Origin: CAVPTL01 sp963727235
GTDB taxonomy: Bacteria; Actinomycetota; Thermoleophilia; Gaiellales; JAICJC01
Direction of reading: 5' to 3'
NCBI GenBank assembly: GCA_963727235.1
Contig: CAVSFZ010000008.1
Location: 1-64,000 of the forward strand
DNA length: 64,000 nucleotides
Positions 49,994 to 58,721 of this stretch are shown here, one piece after another. A model generated the notes under the pieces. That model saw nothing but the letters and a program-made list of their open reading frames with translations. It was not told the DNA's origin and searched no databases. Numbering within the stretch: position 1 is the stretch's first letter; each line of letters begins with the position of its first letter. Position numbers and translations under genes: made by a program.

Positions 49994-50734
49994 ATGAGTA
50001 AGTCCAAGAAGGCGATCACCAACCAGAAGCGCGCGCGCCTGGGAACCGGCGCCGGAATCGCGCCCACCAAGCCCCCAAAATCCGGGGGGATCCCGCTGTG
50101 GGCATGGATCGTGTCCGGGCTGGTTCTGCTGATCGCCGTGGGCGGTGCCACCGCATTTGTGCTCCACAACCGCGCCGGCACCGGGCAAGATGCAGCCTGC
50201 GTGCAGGCGCGACTTTCCAAGGACACACTCGATCCGCTCTCGCGGCCCACCTGGCCGGCCAACTACGACGATCTCCAGTGTGCATTGAAGGCGCTCGATC
50301 TGAAGCCCAGCACGGAGAGCTCCGGCCTGACCCACTATCACGCCCATCTGACCCTGTACGTGGACGGAAAGCAGATTCAGGTCACCGACTACATCGGCCT
50401 GCCGGCGGCCGGTGGGATGACCGACTCAGCCACCTCCGAGATCCACACCCACGGTCGTGAGACCGATCCCGAGCCGGGCGTGATCCACATCGAGTCGGGG
50501 ACCAAGAACTTCCGGGCCAATCTCCAGCAGTTCTTCGACGTGTGGGGCGTGTACGCCGCCTCAGATCAGCTGGGCGGCTACAACGAGCCGATCAAGGCCT
50601 GGATCAACGGCAAGCCCGTGACCGACTGGCTCAACGTCGACCTGCAAGAGCACGACGCGGTCACGCTGGTGGTGGGCAAGGAGCCTGCGAACTTCAAGCC
50701 CGACAAGTCCTTCGCGTTCCAAAACGGGGAGTAG
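49994..50734 (+). CDS. membrane-anchored protein with extracellular His-rich domain
   Basis: The 246-residue protein has a basic cytoplasmic N-terminus, one membrane helix (PLWAWIVSGLVLLIAVGGAT) and an extracellular domain with conserved histidines: LTHYHAHLTLYVDGKQIQV, SEIHTHGRETDPEPGVIHIE and ANLQQFFDVWGVY. I recognise this pattern (Y-H-x-H-L, I-H-T-H, G-V-I-H-I-E-S, F-F-D-V-W-G) from a widespread but unnamed family in actinobacteria and cyanobacteria. The paired histidines look like a metal site. It is followed four bases later by the 50739 gene, presumably in one transcript. Function unknown. Confidence 0.7.
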   Translation: MSKSKKAITNQKRARLGTGAGIAPTKPPKSGGIPLWAWIVSGLVLLIAVGGATAFVLHNRAGTGQDAACVQARLSKDTLDPLSRPTWPANYDDLQCALKALDLKPSTESSGLTHYHAHLTLYVDGKQIQVTDYIGLPAAGGMTDSATSEIHTHGRETDPEPGVIHIESGTKNFRANLQQFFDVWGVYAASDQLGGYNEPIKAWINGKPVTDWLNVDLQEHDAVTLVVGKEPANFKPDKSFAFQNGE

Positions 50735-50738
50735 GCCG

Positions 50739-51035
50739 ATGGCCAAGAAACCCAAGCACTCGCCCGTGATCGTCCACCCGCCGCGAACCGAGCACGTCCA
50801 GCCGGGCGATCGGGTGCGCGTGATCCCCACCGGTGCCAGGGCGACGGTCGTGCGCACCCAGGGGCGAAGCGTGGTGCTCGAGATGGACGAGGCGTTCGCC
50901 ATTCCCGGCGCCAGCACGCGCACGTATTACAGCTACCCGGGCGAGCTCGAAGTGATGCCGCGGGTCGGCACCATGGGTTCCGAGGTGTTGTACGCCGAGC
51001 GCGAGGGCGAGCGGCCGGAGAGCCAGGAGGCCTAG
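50739..51035 (+). CDS. small SH3/KOW-like protein, unknown
   Basis: The 98-residue protein begins MAKKPKHSPVIVHPPRTEHV and contains a beta-rich segment, QPGDRVRVIPTGARATVVRT, that resembles a KOW or SH3-like barrel, then VVLEMDEAFAIPGASTRTYY. The C-terminus is acidic and polar. No signal peptide. It probably shares the transcript of the 49994 gene. I do not recognise a family beyond the barrel pattern. Confidence 0.6.
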   Translation: MAKKPKHSPVIVHPPRTEHVQPGDRVRVIPTGARATVVRTQGRSVVLEMDEAFAIPGASTRTYYSYPGELEVMPRVGTMGSEVLYAEREGERPESQEA

Positions 51036-51058
51036 ACGCGGCTTCGGCCGGAGAGGTT

Positions 51059-54000
51059 TCACGCCGAACGGGCTGCCGTCGCAGCCACCGCTGCGTCGAT
51101 GCGCGCGACTCCCGGCGTCGCTCCGACCCGCACGTAGATCTCCCGGGCTTCGCTGAACTGGGCGCTGCCGTCACGGCCACGGCGTTCGAGGCTATGCCCG
51201 TACGCCTCGATCATGGATGCCGTTGCCCAGACATAGCCGATACCCCGGAGGATCGCGATCGCTCCGCCGAACTCGGCATCTTCGTCGCCAACGCCGAGCC
51301 GCGCGCGCAGCATCGCTCGAGTGGCCTCGAGCCTCCGTGGGCGCAGGCCGACCGGAATCCCGTCCAGCTCCTTCAACAACAGCCGGGCTTCGGTCGTCTC
51401 CCCAGTCGCGAGCAGGTTTTCCGCGAGCAGCGTGGAGCCCCAAACCACGGCGCTGTGGACGGATCCGAGGGCGGGCCCGAGCTGGTGCGCGATGCGGGAG
51501 AGCCGCACACCCTCTGCAAGATCCCCCTCGGCGGTGGCCAGCGCCGCCGCGGCGGACGTCCACATCGCCCGGCTCTGCACATCGGGGCTGGTCTCGGAAC
51601 CCCCCGAGTCGGCGAGAGCCTGCCTGGCCGCCGCAAACTCTCCGCGATACCCAAGGATGCACGCGAGTGGATATGCACTTGCGCCTTCCACGAATGCGTC
51701 GTGGCCGGTGGTCGAGTCGAGCAGCTCGTGCACGACCTCGATTGAGCGATCCCAGTCGCCTGACCTGAACAACTCGCCCGCATGATGCATCAGGAACGAG
51801 CGCTCCCACTGGCGTTCCCCCAGACGGCGCGCCAACGCGAGCCCTGCGCGGTCGAACTCAGCGGAGGGACGCCCCCAGCAGTCGGAGACGAACGAGAGGT
51901 TGAAGTAGGCGCGCATCGCAGCCTCGGGCTCGTCGTTCTCCAGGGCGATTCGGAGGGCGCCCTCGAGCAGGCTGCGCGCCTCCTCCGGACGCGTGTTCGA
52001 GAGGAGGATGCCCTTGGTGTTGAGGGCGTTTGAGAGGGGCCGCGGCAGCTGCAGCGCCTCCGCGACCTCGATGGCACGTTCGGTCGGCTCGAGGGCGGGA
52101 TCAGCTCCGGTGATGAACATCCGCATCCGCCCCAGCTGAGCGGCCAGGGTGGCAAACACGGCGTCTGGCGGCTGGGCGGACATCACCGCATAGGCGTCCT
52201 CCATCTCGGCCGCCGCCTCGTCCGGACGCTGGAGCAGGAAGCGAGCCTCGGCGCGGACGACATGGGCGGAGGCTGCAGCGGTTGGGTCGCCGCCGGCTTC
52301 GAGCAGCGCGATCGCCTCGCCGGCCAGGGCCTCGCACTCCTCGACCAGCCCAGCGGCCTGCGCGAGCTGGGCAGCGCGCTGCAGGAGTTCCGCGCGGTCG
52401 CGGTCGGAGTCAGTCAGCTCGACCGCCTGCAGCACCAGGCGCATCGCTTCGGCCTTGGCGGCCAGCGACGCGGCCCGCTGGGCGGCGCGAAGCAGTGACT
52501 CGCGGGCAATCTCGCGCACGTCGTCGCCGTCGTCGGGCATCGCCCGGTAGGCGTCCAGCTGGTGTGCGGCGATCACCTCGATCAGCTCATCTCCGGCCGG
52601 CAGGGACTCCAGGTGCCGGGCGGTGGCAAGGTGGCGGGCCTTGCGGTCGCGCCGGCCGAGCGTCTCGTAGGCGACGGTGCGCAGCAGCTCCTGGACGAAG
52701 CCGTACTGCCCCTGTTCCGGCGATCGCGGATCCTCGGTCACAGAGAAGATCTCCTTGCGCCTCAACGCCTCCAGGAGCGGCTCGAGCTGGGCCTCGCCGA
52801 GGCCGCTGACGGCGGCCAGGCCCTCGATCTGGAACGTCTTGCCGAGCACCGCTGCGTCCTGCACGAGCTTTCGCTCGGATTCGCCCAGGGCGTCCAGCCG
52901 AGCCGCGGTCAGCGCGTGCAATGTCTCGGGGATCTCGAGCGACTCGACCTCGCCGATTGCCACCATCTGGCCGTCACGGCGTTCCAAGAGCCCACGGTCG
53001 AGCAGCATCCGCACCGTCTCGACGGCGTACAGCGGCACGCCTTCGGCCCGGTCGACGATCTGCTGGACGAGCGAATCGGGCAGCCCGGGTGCCATGCCGT
53101 CGACCAGGTCGCGCATCGTCTCGGGGGCGAGCGGCTCCAGTGTCAGCGACGTGAACGCGCGCGACCCGACTCCCCAGCCGGCTCGGCGATCGAACAGCTC
53201 GGGTCGTGCCAGCGTGACAACCAGCAGGGGATGATCCCGAGACCACTCCATCAGGTATTCGATGAAGTCGAGCAGCGCCTGATCGGCCCACTGAATGTCT
53301 TCGAAGACGAGCACCGTGGGGCCGTTGTCGGCCATTCGCTCGAAGAACAGCCGCCATCCCGAGAACAGCCGCCCCCGATCCCCCTCGACCGACTCATCGA
53401 TCCCGAGCAGGTTTCCGAGTGCCGGGATGATCCAGTCGCGCTCTTCGGCGTCGGGCACGAACTGAGCCACCGTCTCCTCGAGCTTGGCGGCCATGCTCTG
53501 CTCCGGCTCGTCCTCGGTGATCCGTGCCCGCACGCGAATCATCTCGGACAGCGCCCAGAACGCAACACCGTCGCCGTAGCTGAGGCAGCGCCCCTGGTGC
53601 CACCAGATCTCGCGCACGAGGCCGTCGCTGTGCTTCTCGAACTCCCAGGCCAGCCGGCTCTTGCCGATCCCGGCGATGCCGACGATCGAGACCAGCTGCG
53701 CGCGCCCCTCCTCGGCGGTTGCCACGGCGGCCTCCTTGATCAGCCGAAACTCGCGGTCGCGGCCGACGAAGGGTGGTTCGAGCCCAGCAGAGCGGCCCTC
53801 GCCGCGTCGGCCTGCGACCACCCGCAGCGCGGTCCACAGCTCGACCGGCGCGGCCTTTCCTTTGAGAGTGAAGCTGCCCGCGGGCGAGATTTCGATGGCG
53901 GCCTCGGTCGCCCGGCGGGTTGCCTCGTCGATCAGCACCGAGCCGGGTTCGGCCGCCGACTGCATCCGGGCGGTGGTGTTGACCACGTCACCGGCGACCA

Positions 54001-54541
54001 TCCCCTGGCCGAGCGCGCCGATGGTGACGGCCGTCTCGCCGGTGGACACCGCGGCGCGCAGATGCAGCGTGCCGTTGGCCTCGTCCCCGAGTTGGGCAAC
54101 CGCCGAGACCAGATCGAGTGCGGCCCGCACCGCCCGCTCGGCGTCGTCTTCGAGCGCGATCGGCGTGCCCCAGACGGCGACCACCGCGTCGCCGATGAAC
54201 TTCTCGAGCGTGCCGCCGTAGCGGGCGACGATTCCGCCGGCGGTGTCGAAGTAGCGCGCCAGCAGCTCGCGCACGTCCTCGGGATCGCGCTGCTCCGAGA
54301 GCGTTGTGAACCCCACCAGGTCGGCAAAGAGAATCGACGTCACTCGCCGCTCGCTGATTGCCGCCGTGGGTGGGCCGGAAGCCGTCGGGGCGGTCAGGGC
54401 GGTGCCGCACTCGCCGCAGAACCGCTCTCCGGGCTCGTTTGCCGAGCCGCAGGAGGGACACGAGATCACCAGCGCGGAGCCGCACTCGGCGCAGAAGCGG
54501 CGGCCTTCGCGGTTGTCAGTGTCGCAATTGGAGCAACGCAC
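51059..54541 (-). CDS. class III adenylyl cyclase-STAND ATPase-TPR protein with double zinc ribbon
   Basis: The 1160-residue protein starts with two zinc ribbons (CSNCDTDNREGRRFCAECG and CPSCGSANEPGERFCGECG). Residues 60-240 are a class III cyclase: ILFADLVGFTTLSEQRDPED and LEKFIGDAVVAVWG carry the metal aspartates and the ATP-selective Lys, GDVVNTTARMQ the second selectivity Asp and the catalytic Asn and Arg, so cAMP is the expected product. Next comes a STAND/AAA ATPase (VSIVGIAGIGKSRLAWEF; Walker B VLVFEDIQWADQALLDF) and a long TPR-like helical C-terminus. Such proteins link protein interactions to cAMP synthesis. GTG 54541 is leaderless (TAGGCT six bases upstream). It is divergent from the PilZ gene. 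Confidence 0.92.
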   Translation of the reverse strand: MRCSNCDTDNREGRRFCAECGSALVISCPSCGSANEPGERFCGECGTALTAPTASGPPTAAISERRVTSILFADLVGFTTLSEQRDPEDVRELLARYFDTAGGIVARYGGTLEKFIGDAVVAVWGTPIALEDDAERAVRAALDLVSAVAQLGDEANGTLHLRAAVSTGETAVTIGALGQGMVAGDVVNTTARMQSAAEPGSVLIDEATRRATEAAIEISPAGSFTLKGKAAPVELWTALRVVAGRRGEGRSAGLEPPFVGRDREFRLIKEAAVATAEEGRAQLVSIVGIAGIGKSRLAWEFEKHSDGLVREIWWHQGRCLSYGDGVAFWALSEMIRVRARITEDEPEQSMAAKLEETVAQFVPDAEERDWIIPALGNLLGIDESVEGDRGRLFSGWRLFFERMADNGPTVLVFEDIQWADQALLDFIEYLMEWSRDHPLLVVTLARPELFDRRAGWGVGSRAFTSLTLEPLAPETMRDLVDGMAPGLPDSLVQQIVDRAEGVPLYAVETVRMLLDRGLLERRDGQMVAIGEVESLEIPETLHALTAARLDALGESERKLVQDAAVLGKTFQIEGLAAVSGLGEAQLEPLLEALRRKEIFSVTEDPRSPEQGQYGFVQELLRTVAYETLGRRDRKARHLATARHLESLPAGDELIEVIAAHQLDAYRAMPDDGDDVREIARESLLRAAQRAASLAAKAEAMRLVLQAVELTDSDRDRAELLQRAAQLAQAAGLVEECEALAGEAIALLEAGGDPTAAASAHVVRAEARFLLQRPDEAAAEMEDAYAVMSAQPPDAVFATLAAQLGRMRMFITGADPALEPTERAIEVAEALQLPRPLSNALNTKGILLSNTRPEEARSLLEGALRIALENDEPEAAMRAYFNLSFVSDCWGRPSAEFDRAGLALARRLGERQWERSFLMHHAGELFRSGDWDRSIEVVHELLDSTTGHDAFVEGASAYPLACILGYRGEFAAARQALADSGGSETSPDVQSRAMWTSAAAALATAEGDLAEGVRLSRIAHQLGPALGSVHSAVVWGSTLLAENLLATGETTEARLLLKELDGIPVGLRPRRLEATRAMLRARLGVGDEDAEFGGAIAILRGIGYVWATASMIEAYGHSLERRGRDGSAQFSEAREIYVRVGATPGVARIDAAVAATAARSA

Positions 54542-54575
54542 CCGCCAAGCCTAACCGGAGACACCCTTTTGGGGG

Positions 54576-55283
54576 ATGTCCGTCTACCTCAAACGGCCGG
54601 ATGCTTGTAGCGGTTTGGAGTCGATGCTGACATACGAGGAAGAGGACGCCGCCCCGTCGCTGATGCGGCTGGCCGCGCTCCAGCTGGTCGCCGAGTCGGC
54701 ACTGGACATGCGCAGCTCCGACGGCGGAACGGTCGAGGTGTGGACGATCCGCGCCGAGGGTGACGCCGTGCGCGGAACCGCCCCGCGGTTGGCCGTACGG
54801 GAAGGTATCGAGCTGTCCGCCGACCTGCTCGTCAACGGTCTGCCCTACAGGGTCACGGCGCTGGTGGAAGAGGCGGGATACCGGTCGCCCACCCGGGCGG
54901 CGTTGCTCCTGCAGGTCACGTCTGTGTCGGCAACCGACACCCGCAGGTTCGAGGAGCGCGTCCCGGTCGCCACGCATGTGTCGCTGACCGCCAAGGACTG
55001 CGAGCGGTTGCTGGACGGCACCCAGATGGAGACGGCGGCGGTTGACCTGTCGCAGTCGGGGATCGGCATCGCCTGCCTGGACGCTCGCGTCCGGCCGGGA
55101 GACGTGTATGCGTTGCACTGCCGCTTCCTGCACGGGGTCGTTGAGCAGGACATTGAAGTCGCGCGGACGACCTCGTTCGATTCGGGTCAGCGGATCGTGG
55201 GCTGTACGTTCGTTCAGCCGACCGCCGCCACCAATGCGGTGATCGCACGGGTGATGAGCCGCGACGACGCCACCGCCGGCTGA
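54576..55283 (+). CDS. PilZ domain protein (probable c-di-GMP receptor)
   Basis: The 235-residue protein has an N-terminal YcgR-like beta domain (LSADLLVNGLPYRVTALVEE) and a C-terminal PilZ domain with DTRRFEERVPVATHVSL (R-x3-R-type binding motif) and VDLSQSGIGIACLDARVRPG (D-x-S-x2-G). These residues bind cyclic di-GMP in the family. It probably alters motility, surface or export functions when c-di-GMP rises. ATG 54576 is used; ATG 54624 would remove 16 residues. It shares a 34-base intergenic space with the adenylyl cyclase gene. Confidence 0.85.
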   Translation: MSVYLKRPDACSGLESMLTYEEEDAAPSLMRLAALQLVAESALDMRSSDGGTVEVWTIRAEGDAVRGTAPRLAVREGIELSADLLVNGLPYRVTALVEEAGYRSPTRAALLLQVTSVSATDTRRFEERVPVATHVSLTAKDCERLLDGTQMETAAVDLSQSGIGIACLDARVRPGDVYALHCRFLHGVVEQDIEVARTTSFDSGQRIVGCTFVQPTAATNAVIARVMSRDDATAG

Positions 55284-55298
55284 GTCCACTAACTCAAC

Positions 55299-55327
55299 TT
55301 GCCTATATATCGGTAACCGAGTAGTAT
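55299..55327 (+). promoter_or_regulatory. PadR promoter with operator in the spacer
   Basis: TTGCCT (55299-55304), 17 bases, TAGTAT (55322-55327), then six bases to GTG 55334. The spacer contains the perfect inverted repeat TCGGTAACCGA (55310-55320), ideally placed for PadR to block its own promoter. Confidence 0.6.
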
Positions 55328-55333
55328 GAGGGT

Positions 55334-55681
55334 GTGACCACACCTCTCCCACCGCTGCGCGAGCCGACCTACTTCGTGCTGGCATCGCTGCTCGCCGGTC
55401 GTCTCCACGGCTACGGGATCATCAAGCAGGCCGCGGCACTCTCGGGCGGCCGGGTGAAGCTGGCCGCGGGCACGTTGTACGGCGCACTCGATCGCCTGAT
55501 CGACCAGGGCCTGGTGGCTCTCGACGGCGAGGAGACGGTGTCCGGCAGGTTGCGCCGGTACTACCGGCTGACGGCCGAGGGCGAGGTGGTGCTGGCGGCC
55601 GAGGCGGCACGCCTGCACGATGCGGCCGCCGTCGTCACCAGCAGAATCCCCGTGACCTCGCTGAAGGAGCACCCGGCGTGA
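55334..55681 (+). CDS. PadR family transcriptional regulator
   Basis: The 115-residue winged helix protein has the PadR core: PTYFVLASLLAGRLHGYGII, KLAAGTLYGALDRLIDQGLV and RLRRYYRLTAEGEVVLAAEA. The short C-terminus is the subfamily-2 type. PadR proteins repress genes for transporters or membrane proteins and are released by a small molecule. It is coupled by GTGA to a multi-helix membrane protein, which is probably its main target. The start is leaderless. Confidence 0.92.
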   Translation: MTTPLPPLREPTYFVLASLLAGRLHGYGIIKQAAALSGGRVKLAAGTLYGALDRLIDQGLVALDGEETVSGRLRRYYRLTAEGEVVLAAEAARLHDAAAVVTSRIPVTSLKEHPA

Positions 55682-56625
55682 CCGCTCACGAGCTCGCCTA
55701 CAGGATCGGCGTTCGCGCCTACCCGCCCGACTACCGCGCAGCCCGCGGCGAGGAGATCGTCTCGACACTGATGGAGAGCCACGCTGACAGGCATCTCTCG
55801 GTTGCCCGCGAGGTTCTTGCGCTGGTGGTCGACGGGTTCCGGCGCAGGTCGGGCCTGCGGCCGGTGGCGGGGATCGCCGCCTGGCGCTCGGGTGCGCTCC
55901 TGGCGGCGGGAATTCTCGCGTTTCTCACCACCGCGGTGGCGCTCCTGGGCGTGATTCAAGAACACCGCAACTCGACCATCTTCGGATCTTTCACGCCCTG
56001 GTTTGGGGTGTTCGCGGTCACCGCGATCGGCACCCTCGTCGCGGTGGTGTTTGGACTGCGCCGGGTCGCCATCGGTGCCGCCGCGGCCGGGTTTGCGACT
56101 CAGGTGTTCGAGTTCGTGCGGGCTCCGGAGGCGGGGTATGGGAGTGGCTCGCACTACCTGGTGTACTCCTGGTCGAACGCCTCCTCGCTTCCCCGCGAGC
56201 CGCTGCACTGGCTCGTCCCCAGCCTGATGCTGCTGGTGCTGATCGTGCTCGGGCGTCCGGCGCGGCGCAGCGCGATCGTCGCGGCGCCGCTGGCTGCGGG
56301 GCTGCTGGTGGCTACATGCGGCGTGGCATTCGAGACCAGCCACGCGTGGGGCGGGTTCGTCGCGCTGCTTCCGGCGCTGGGCGTGTTTGCGCTGCTCTCT
56401 CTGGTGATCGTGTCGGTCGACCCACGGCCGGCGATCGCGTCCGTGCCGTTGATGCTGGCGGTGCTGCCGATGACGTGGACCTACGTGGTCGGCGACAGCA
56501 CGACTCCGGCCGCCCACGGGTTGCTGCTGCTGGTCGCCCTGCCGCTGGTGGCAGCGCTCATGACGGTGGTTGCGGCGCGGGTGACAGGCCGCTCCCAGCC
56601 GCCCGGGCCTCGCCGGCGCGCCTGA
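55678..56625 (+). CDS. PadR-associated multi-helix membrane protein
   Basis: The 315-residue protein starts with a soluble segment of about 60 residues, AYRIGVRAYPPDYRAARGEE, resembling the N-terminal region of permease-like proteins that follow PadR genes, and then has eight or so membrane helices (LLAAGILAFLTTAVALLGVI, PSLMLLVLIVLGRPARRSAI, LLLLVALPLVAALMTVVAAR). No catalytic motif is visible. It overlaps padR by four bases, so the two are co-expressed. Function is unknown; a sensor or transport subunit is possible. Confidence 0.75.
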   Translation: MTAHELAYRIGVRAYPPDYRAARGEEIVSTLMESHADRHLSVAREVLALVVDGFRRRSGLRPVAGIAAWRSGALLAAGILAFLTTAVALLGVIQEHRNSTIFGSFTPWFGVFAVTAIGTLVAVVFGLRRVAIGAAAAGFATQVFEFVRAPEAGYGSGSHYLVYSWSNASSLPREPLHWLVPSLMLLVLIVLGRPARRSAIVAAPLAAGLLVATCGVAFETSHAWGGFVALLPALGVFALLSLVIVSVDPRPAIASVPLMLAVLPMTWTYVVGDSTTPAAHGLLLLVALPLVAALMTVVAARVTGRSQPPGPRRRA

Positions 56626-56746
56626 CTCAGGTGTACGGATACGCGCTCCGGGGAACACTCGGAGCATGCCGATGACGTGGACACACAACCGGGAGCTGGG
56701 GTACCGACGCGGATTGGCGCTCCGGCGCGGCCGCTCCAGGATTCGG

Positions 56747-56929
56747 CTACAGCGAGCGGACCGCTCGGGTGGCCCAACCCGAGACAAACAGCACCACGGC
56801 GCCTAGCACTCCGAACAGGATCGAGCCGGCCGAGAGGGCGAACAGCAGGATCACGACGCCCACGGCCAGGCCGGCGTAGCCGGTTCGGACCATCTGACGT
56901 TTCTTTTGTTCCCGGCGAGTCAGGGTCAC
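56747..56929 (-). CDS. small two-helix membrane protein
   Basis: The 60-residue protein has a basic N-terminus (MTLTRREQKKRQMVRTGYAG) and two hydrophobic helices, LAVGVVILLFALSAGSILF and GVLGAVVLFVSGWA. It lies in the gap between the membrane protein and the GST gene, on the opposite strand. Similar small proteins are common in actinobacteria. Nothing more can be said about role. Confidence 0.6.
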   Translation of the reverse strand: MTLTRREQKKRQMVRTGYAGLAVGVVILLFALSAGSILFGVLGAVVLFVSGWATRAVRSL

Positions 56930-56978
56930 GGCTCGAACTGTAGACGGCCCGCACCACTATGATGGCGGCCGGATCGCC

Positions 56979-57629
56979 GTGATGGATCTCTACTACAAGC
57001 CCGGTGCCGCGTCGCTGGTCGCACACATCATGCTGCTCGAGGTGGGTGCTGAGCACCGGCTGGTGCGGGTGGAGGGCCAAGGCGACGACATCACGCCGGC
57101 TGGGTACGAGGTGTTGAATCCCCACCGCCGGGTGCCCACGCTGGTGGACGGCAGCCTGGTGGTGTACGAGGCGGCTGCGGTGGTGATGCACCTCGCCGAC
57201 ACCCATCCCGAGGCGGGACTGGCACCGCCGCTGGGGACGGCGCAGCGCGCCGCGTGGTATCGGTGGATGGCATACCTGACCAACACGGTTCAGGCGACCC
57301 TGCATGTGTGGATCTATCCCGACCGCTACACGAGCGACCCCGCAGGCGTTGCCGGCGTGGAGCTTCAGGCCGAGCGCGACCTCGACCGGATGCGGGAGTT
57401 CATCGAGCGGGAGCTGGACAGGTGCGAATATCTGCTGGAGGACATCAGCACCGCCGACCTGTTCCTGTTCATGGTCACCCGGTGGGGCCGGAATCTGCCG
57501 ACGCGGTGGTGGGATCAACCCAACCTGGGCCGTCACTACCGGCAACTGAAGGCGCGTCCTGCCGTCGCCGAGGCGCTTCGTTCAGAGGGCCTCGAGGACG
57601 TCGGCCTCGACCAGCCCGCCGTGGGCTGA
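56979..57629 (+). CDS. glutathione S-transferase family protein
   Basis: The 216-residue protein has a thioredoxin-like N-terminal domain starting DLYYKPGAASLVAHIMLLEV, with the family cis-Pro motif RRVPTLVDGSLVVYEAAAVV, and an all-helical C-terminal domain with CEYLLEDISTADLFLFMVTR. The residue where Ser, Tyr or Cys activates thiols is not evident: Tyr near residue 5-6 could serve. Many actinobacteria lack glutathione, so the thiol used may be different. ATG 56982 follows GTG 56979; either may be the start. Confidence 0.85.
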   Translation: MMDLYYKPGAASLVAHIMLLEVGAEHRLVRVEGQGDDITPAGYEVLNPHRRVPTLVDGSLVVYEAAAVVMHLADTHPEAGLAPPLGTAQRAAWYRWMAYLTNTVQATLHVWIYPDRYTSDPAGVAGVELQAERDLDRMREFIERELDRCEYLLEDISTADLFLFMVTRWGRNLPTRWWDQPNLGRHYRQLKARPAVAEALRSEGLEDVGLDQPAVG

Positions 57630-58721
57630 TCAACCGTCTTCGATCATGCTGCCCCAGCGCTCTTCGATTCGCGCCTTCTTCCAGACCAGTACCGAGATCG
57701 TCCAGGTGATGATGAACGCGGCCACGATCGCGTAGCCCATGCGGCCGAAGTCGAGGTTGTTGAGCCAGTCCCAGAAACCGCCGGTGAGCGCGAACTTGGT
57801 GGAGATCACCTGGAGCAGCTCGATGGAGCCGATCAGCAGCGCGACGGTGACCGAGAGCGTGGTGACGGTGATGTTGTAGTAGATCTTTCGGATCGGGTTC
57901 GAGAACGCCCAGCCGTAGGCTTGGCTCATGAATGCGCCGTCGGCGGTGTCCATCAGCGACATGCCTGCCGCGAACAAGATGGGGAGCGACAGCACGGCCA
58001 GGAACGGGACGTTGTGGGTGGCGACACCGGCGGCTATGGCCAGCAGCCCGACCTCCGTGGCGGTGTCGAATCCGAGTCCGAACAGGATGCCGAGCGGATA
58101 CATCTTCCAGCTCGCGTTGATCCGCTGCGACAGCTTGGCGAGGTAGAAGCGGTTCATCAGGCCGCGGTCGAGCAGCCGCTTTTCCAGCTTCTCCGCGTCG
58201 TAGGCGCCTGTGCGCATCGCGAAGAAGATGCGCAGGATGTCGATCAGGACGATCAGGTTGAGGATGCCGATGATCCAAAGGAACGTGCCCGAGACACTCG
58301 CGCCGATGTAGCCGCCATAGTTTTGGAACTCGGGGATGCGCGAGTTCACGGTCTTGGCGGCGATGGCCAGCCCGGCGGCCAGCGAGAACACGATCGTCGA
58401 GTGGCCGAGCGAGAAGAAGAATCCCACGCCGAGTGGCCGCTGGCCATCCTGGAGGAGCTTGCGGGTGGTGTTGTCGATGGCCGCGATGTGGTCGGCATCA
58501 AACGCGTGCCGCAGGCCGAAGGTGTACGCCAGGGTTCCCAGGCCCGCCAGCGCCGGATTGCTGTGGGAGTAGTAGAAGAACAGCCCCCACCCAACCACGT
58601 GCAGCGCCACAATCGCGGCTCCGAACGCCGACAGCCTCAGCCATTCGGCTCTGGTAAGGGTTCGCGTCCAACCCAGCCATCCGGGGAGCTGCCGTGAGCT
58701 GGAGATACGGCTGCCGGTCAT
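57630..58721 (-). CDS. NiCoT-family nickel/cobalt permease
   Basis: The 363-residue protein has about eight membrane helices and the NiCoT signatures: LRHAFDADHIAAIDNTTRK in helix 2, FSLGHSTIVFSLAAGLAI, LGILFGLGFDTATEVGLLA and SLMDTADGAFMSQAYGW. These His and Asp residues bind Ni2+ or Co2+ during high-affinity uptake. ATG 58721 overlaps the stop of the Fur-family gene as ATGA, so transporter and regulator form an operon. This coupling suggests nickel control. Confidence 0.93.
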   Translation of the reverse strand: MTGSRISSSRQLPGWLGWTRTLTRAEWLRLSAFGAAIVALHVVGWGLFFYYSHSNPALAGLGTLAYTFGLRHAFDADHIAAIDNTTRKLLQDGQRPLGVGFFFSLGHSTIVFSLAAGLAIAAKTVNSRIPEFQNYGGYIGASVSGTFLWIIGILNLIVLIDILRIFFAMRTGAYDAEKLEKRLLDRGLMNRFYLAKLSQRINASWKMYPLGILFGLGFDTATEVGLLAIAAGVATHNVPFLAVLSLPILFAAGMSLMDTADGAFMSQAYGWAFSNPIRKIYYNITVTTLSVTVALLIGSIELLQVISTKFALTGGFWDWLNNLDFGRMGYAIVAAFIITWTISVLVWKKARIEERWGSMIEDG

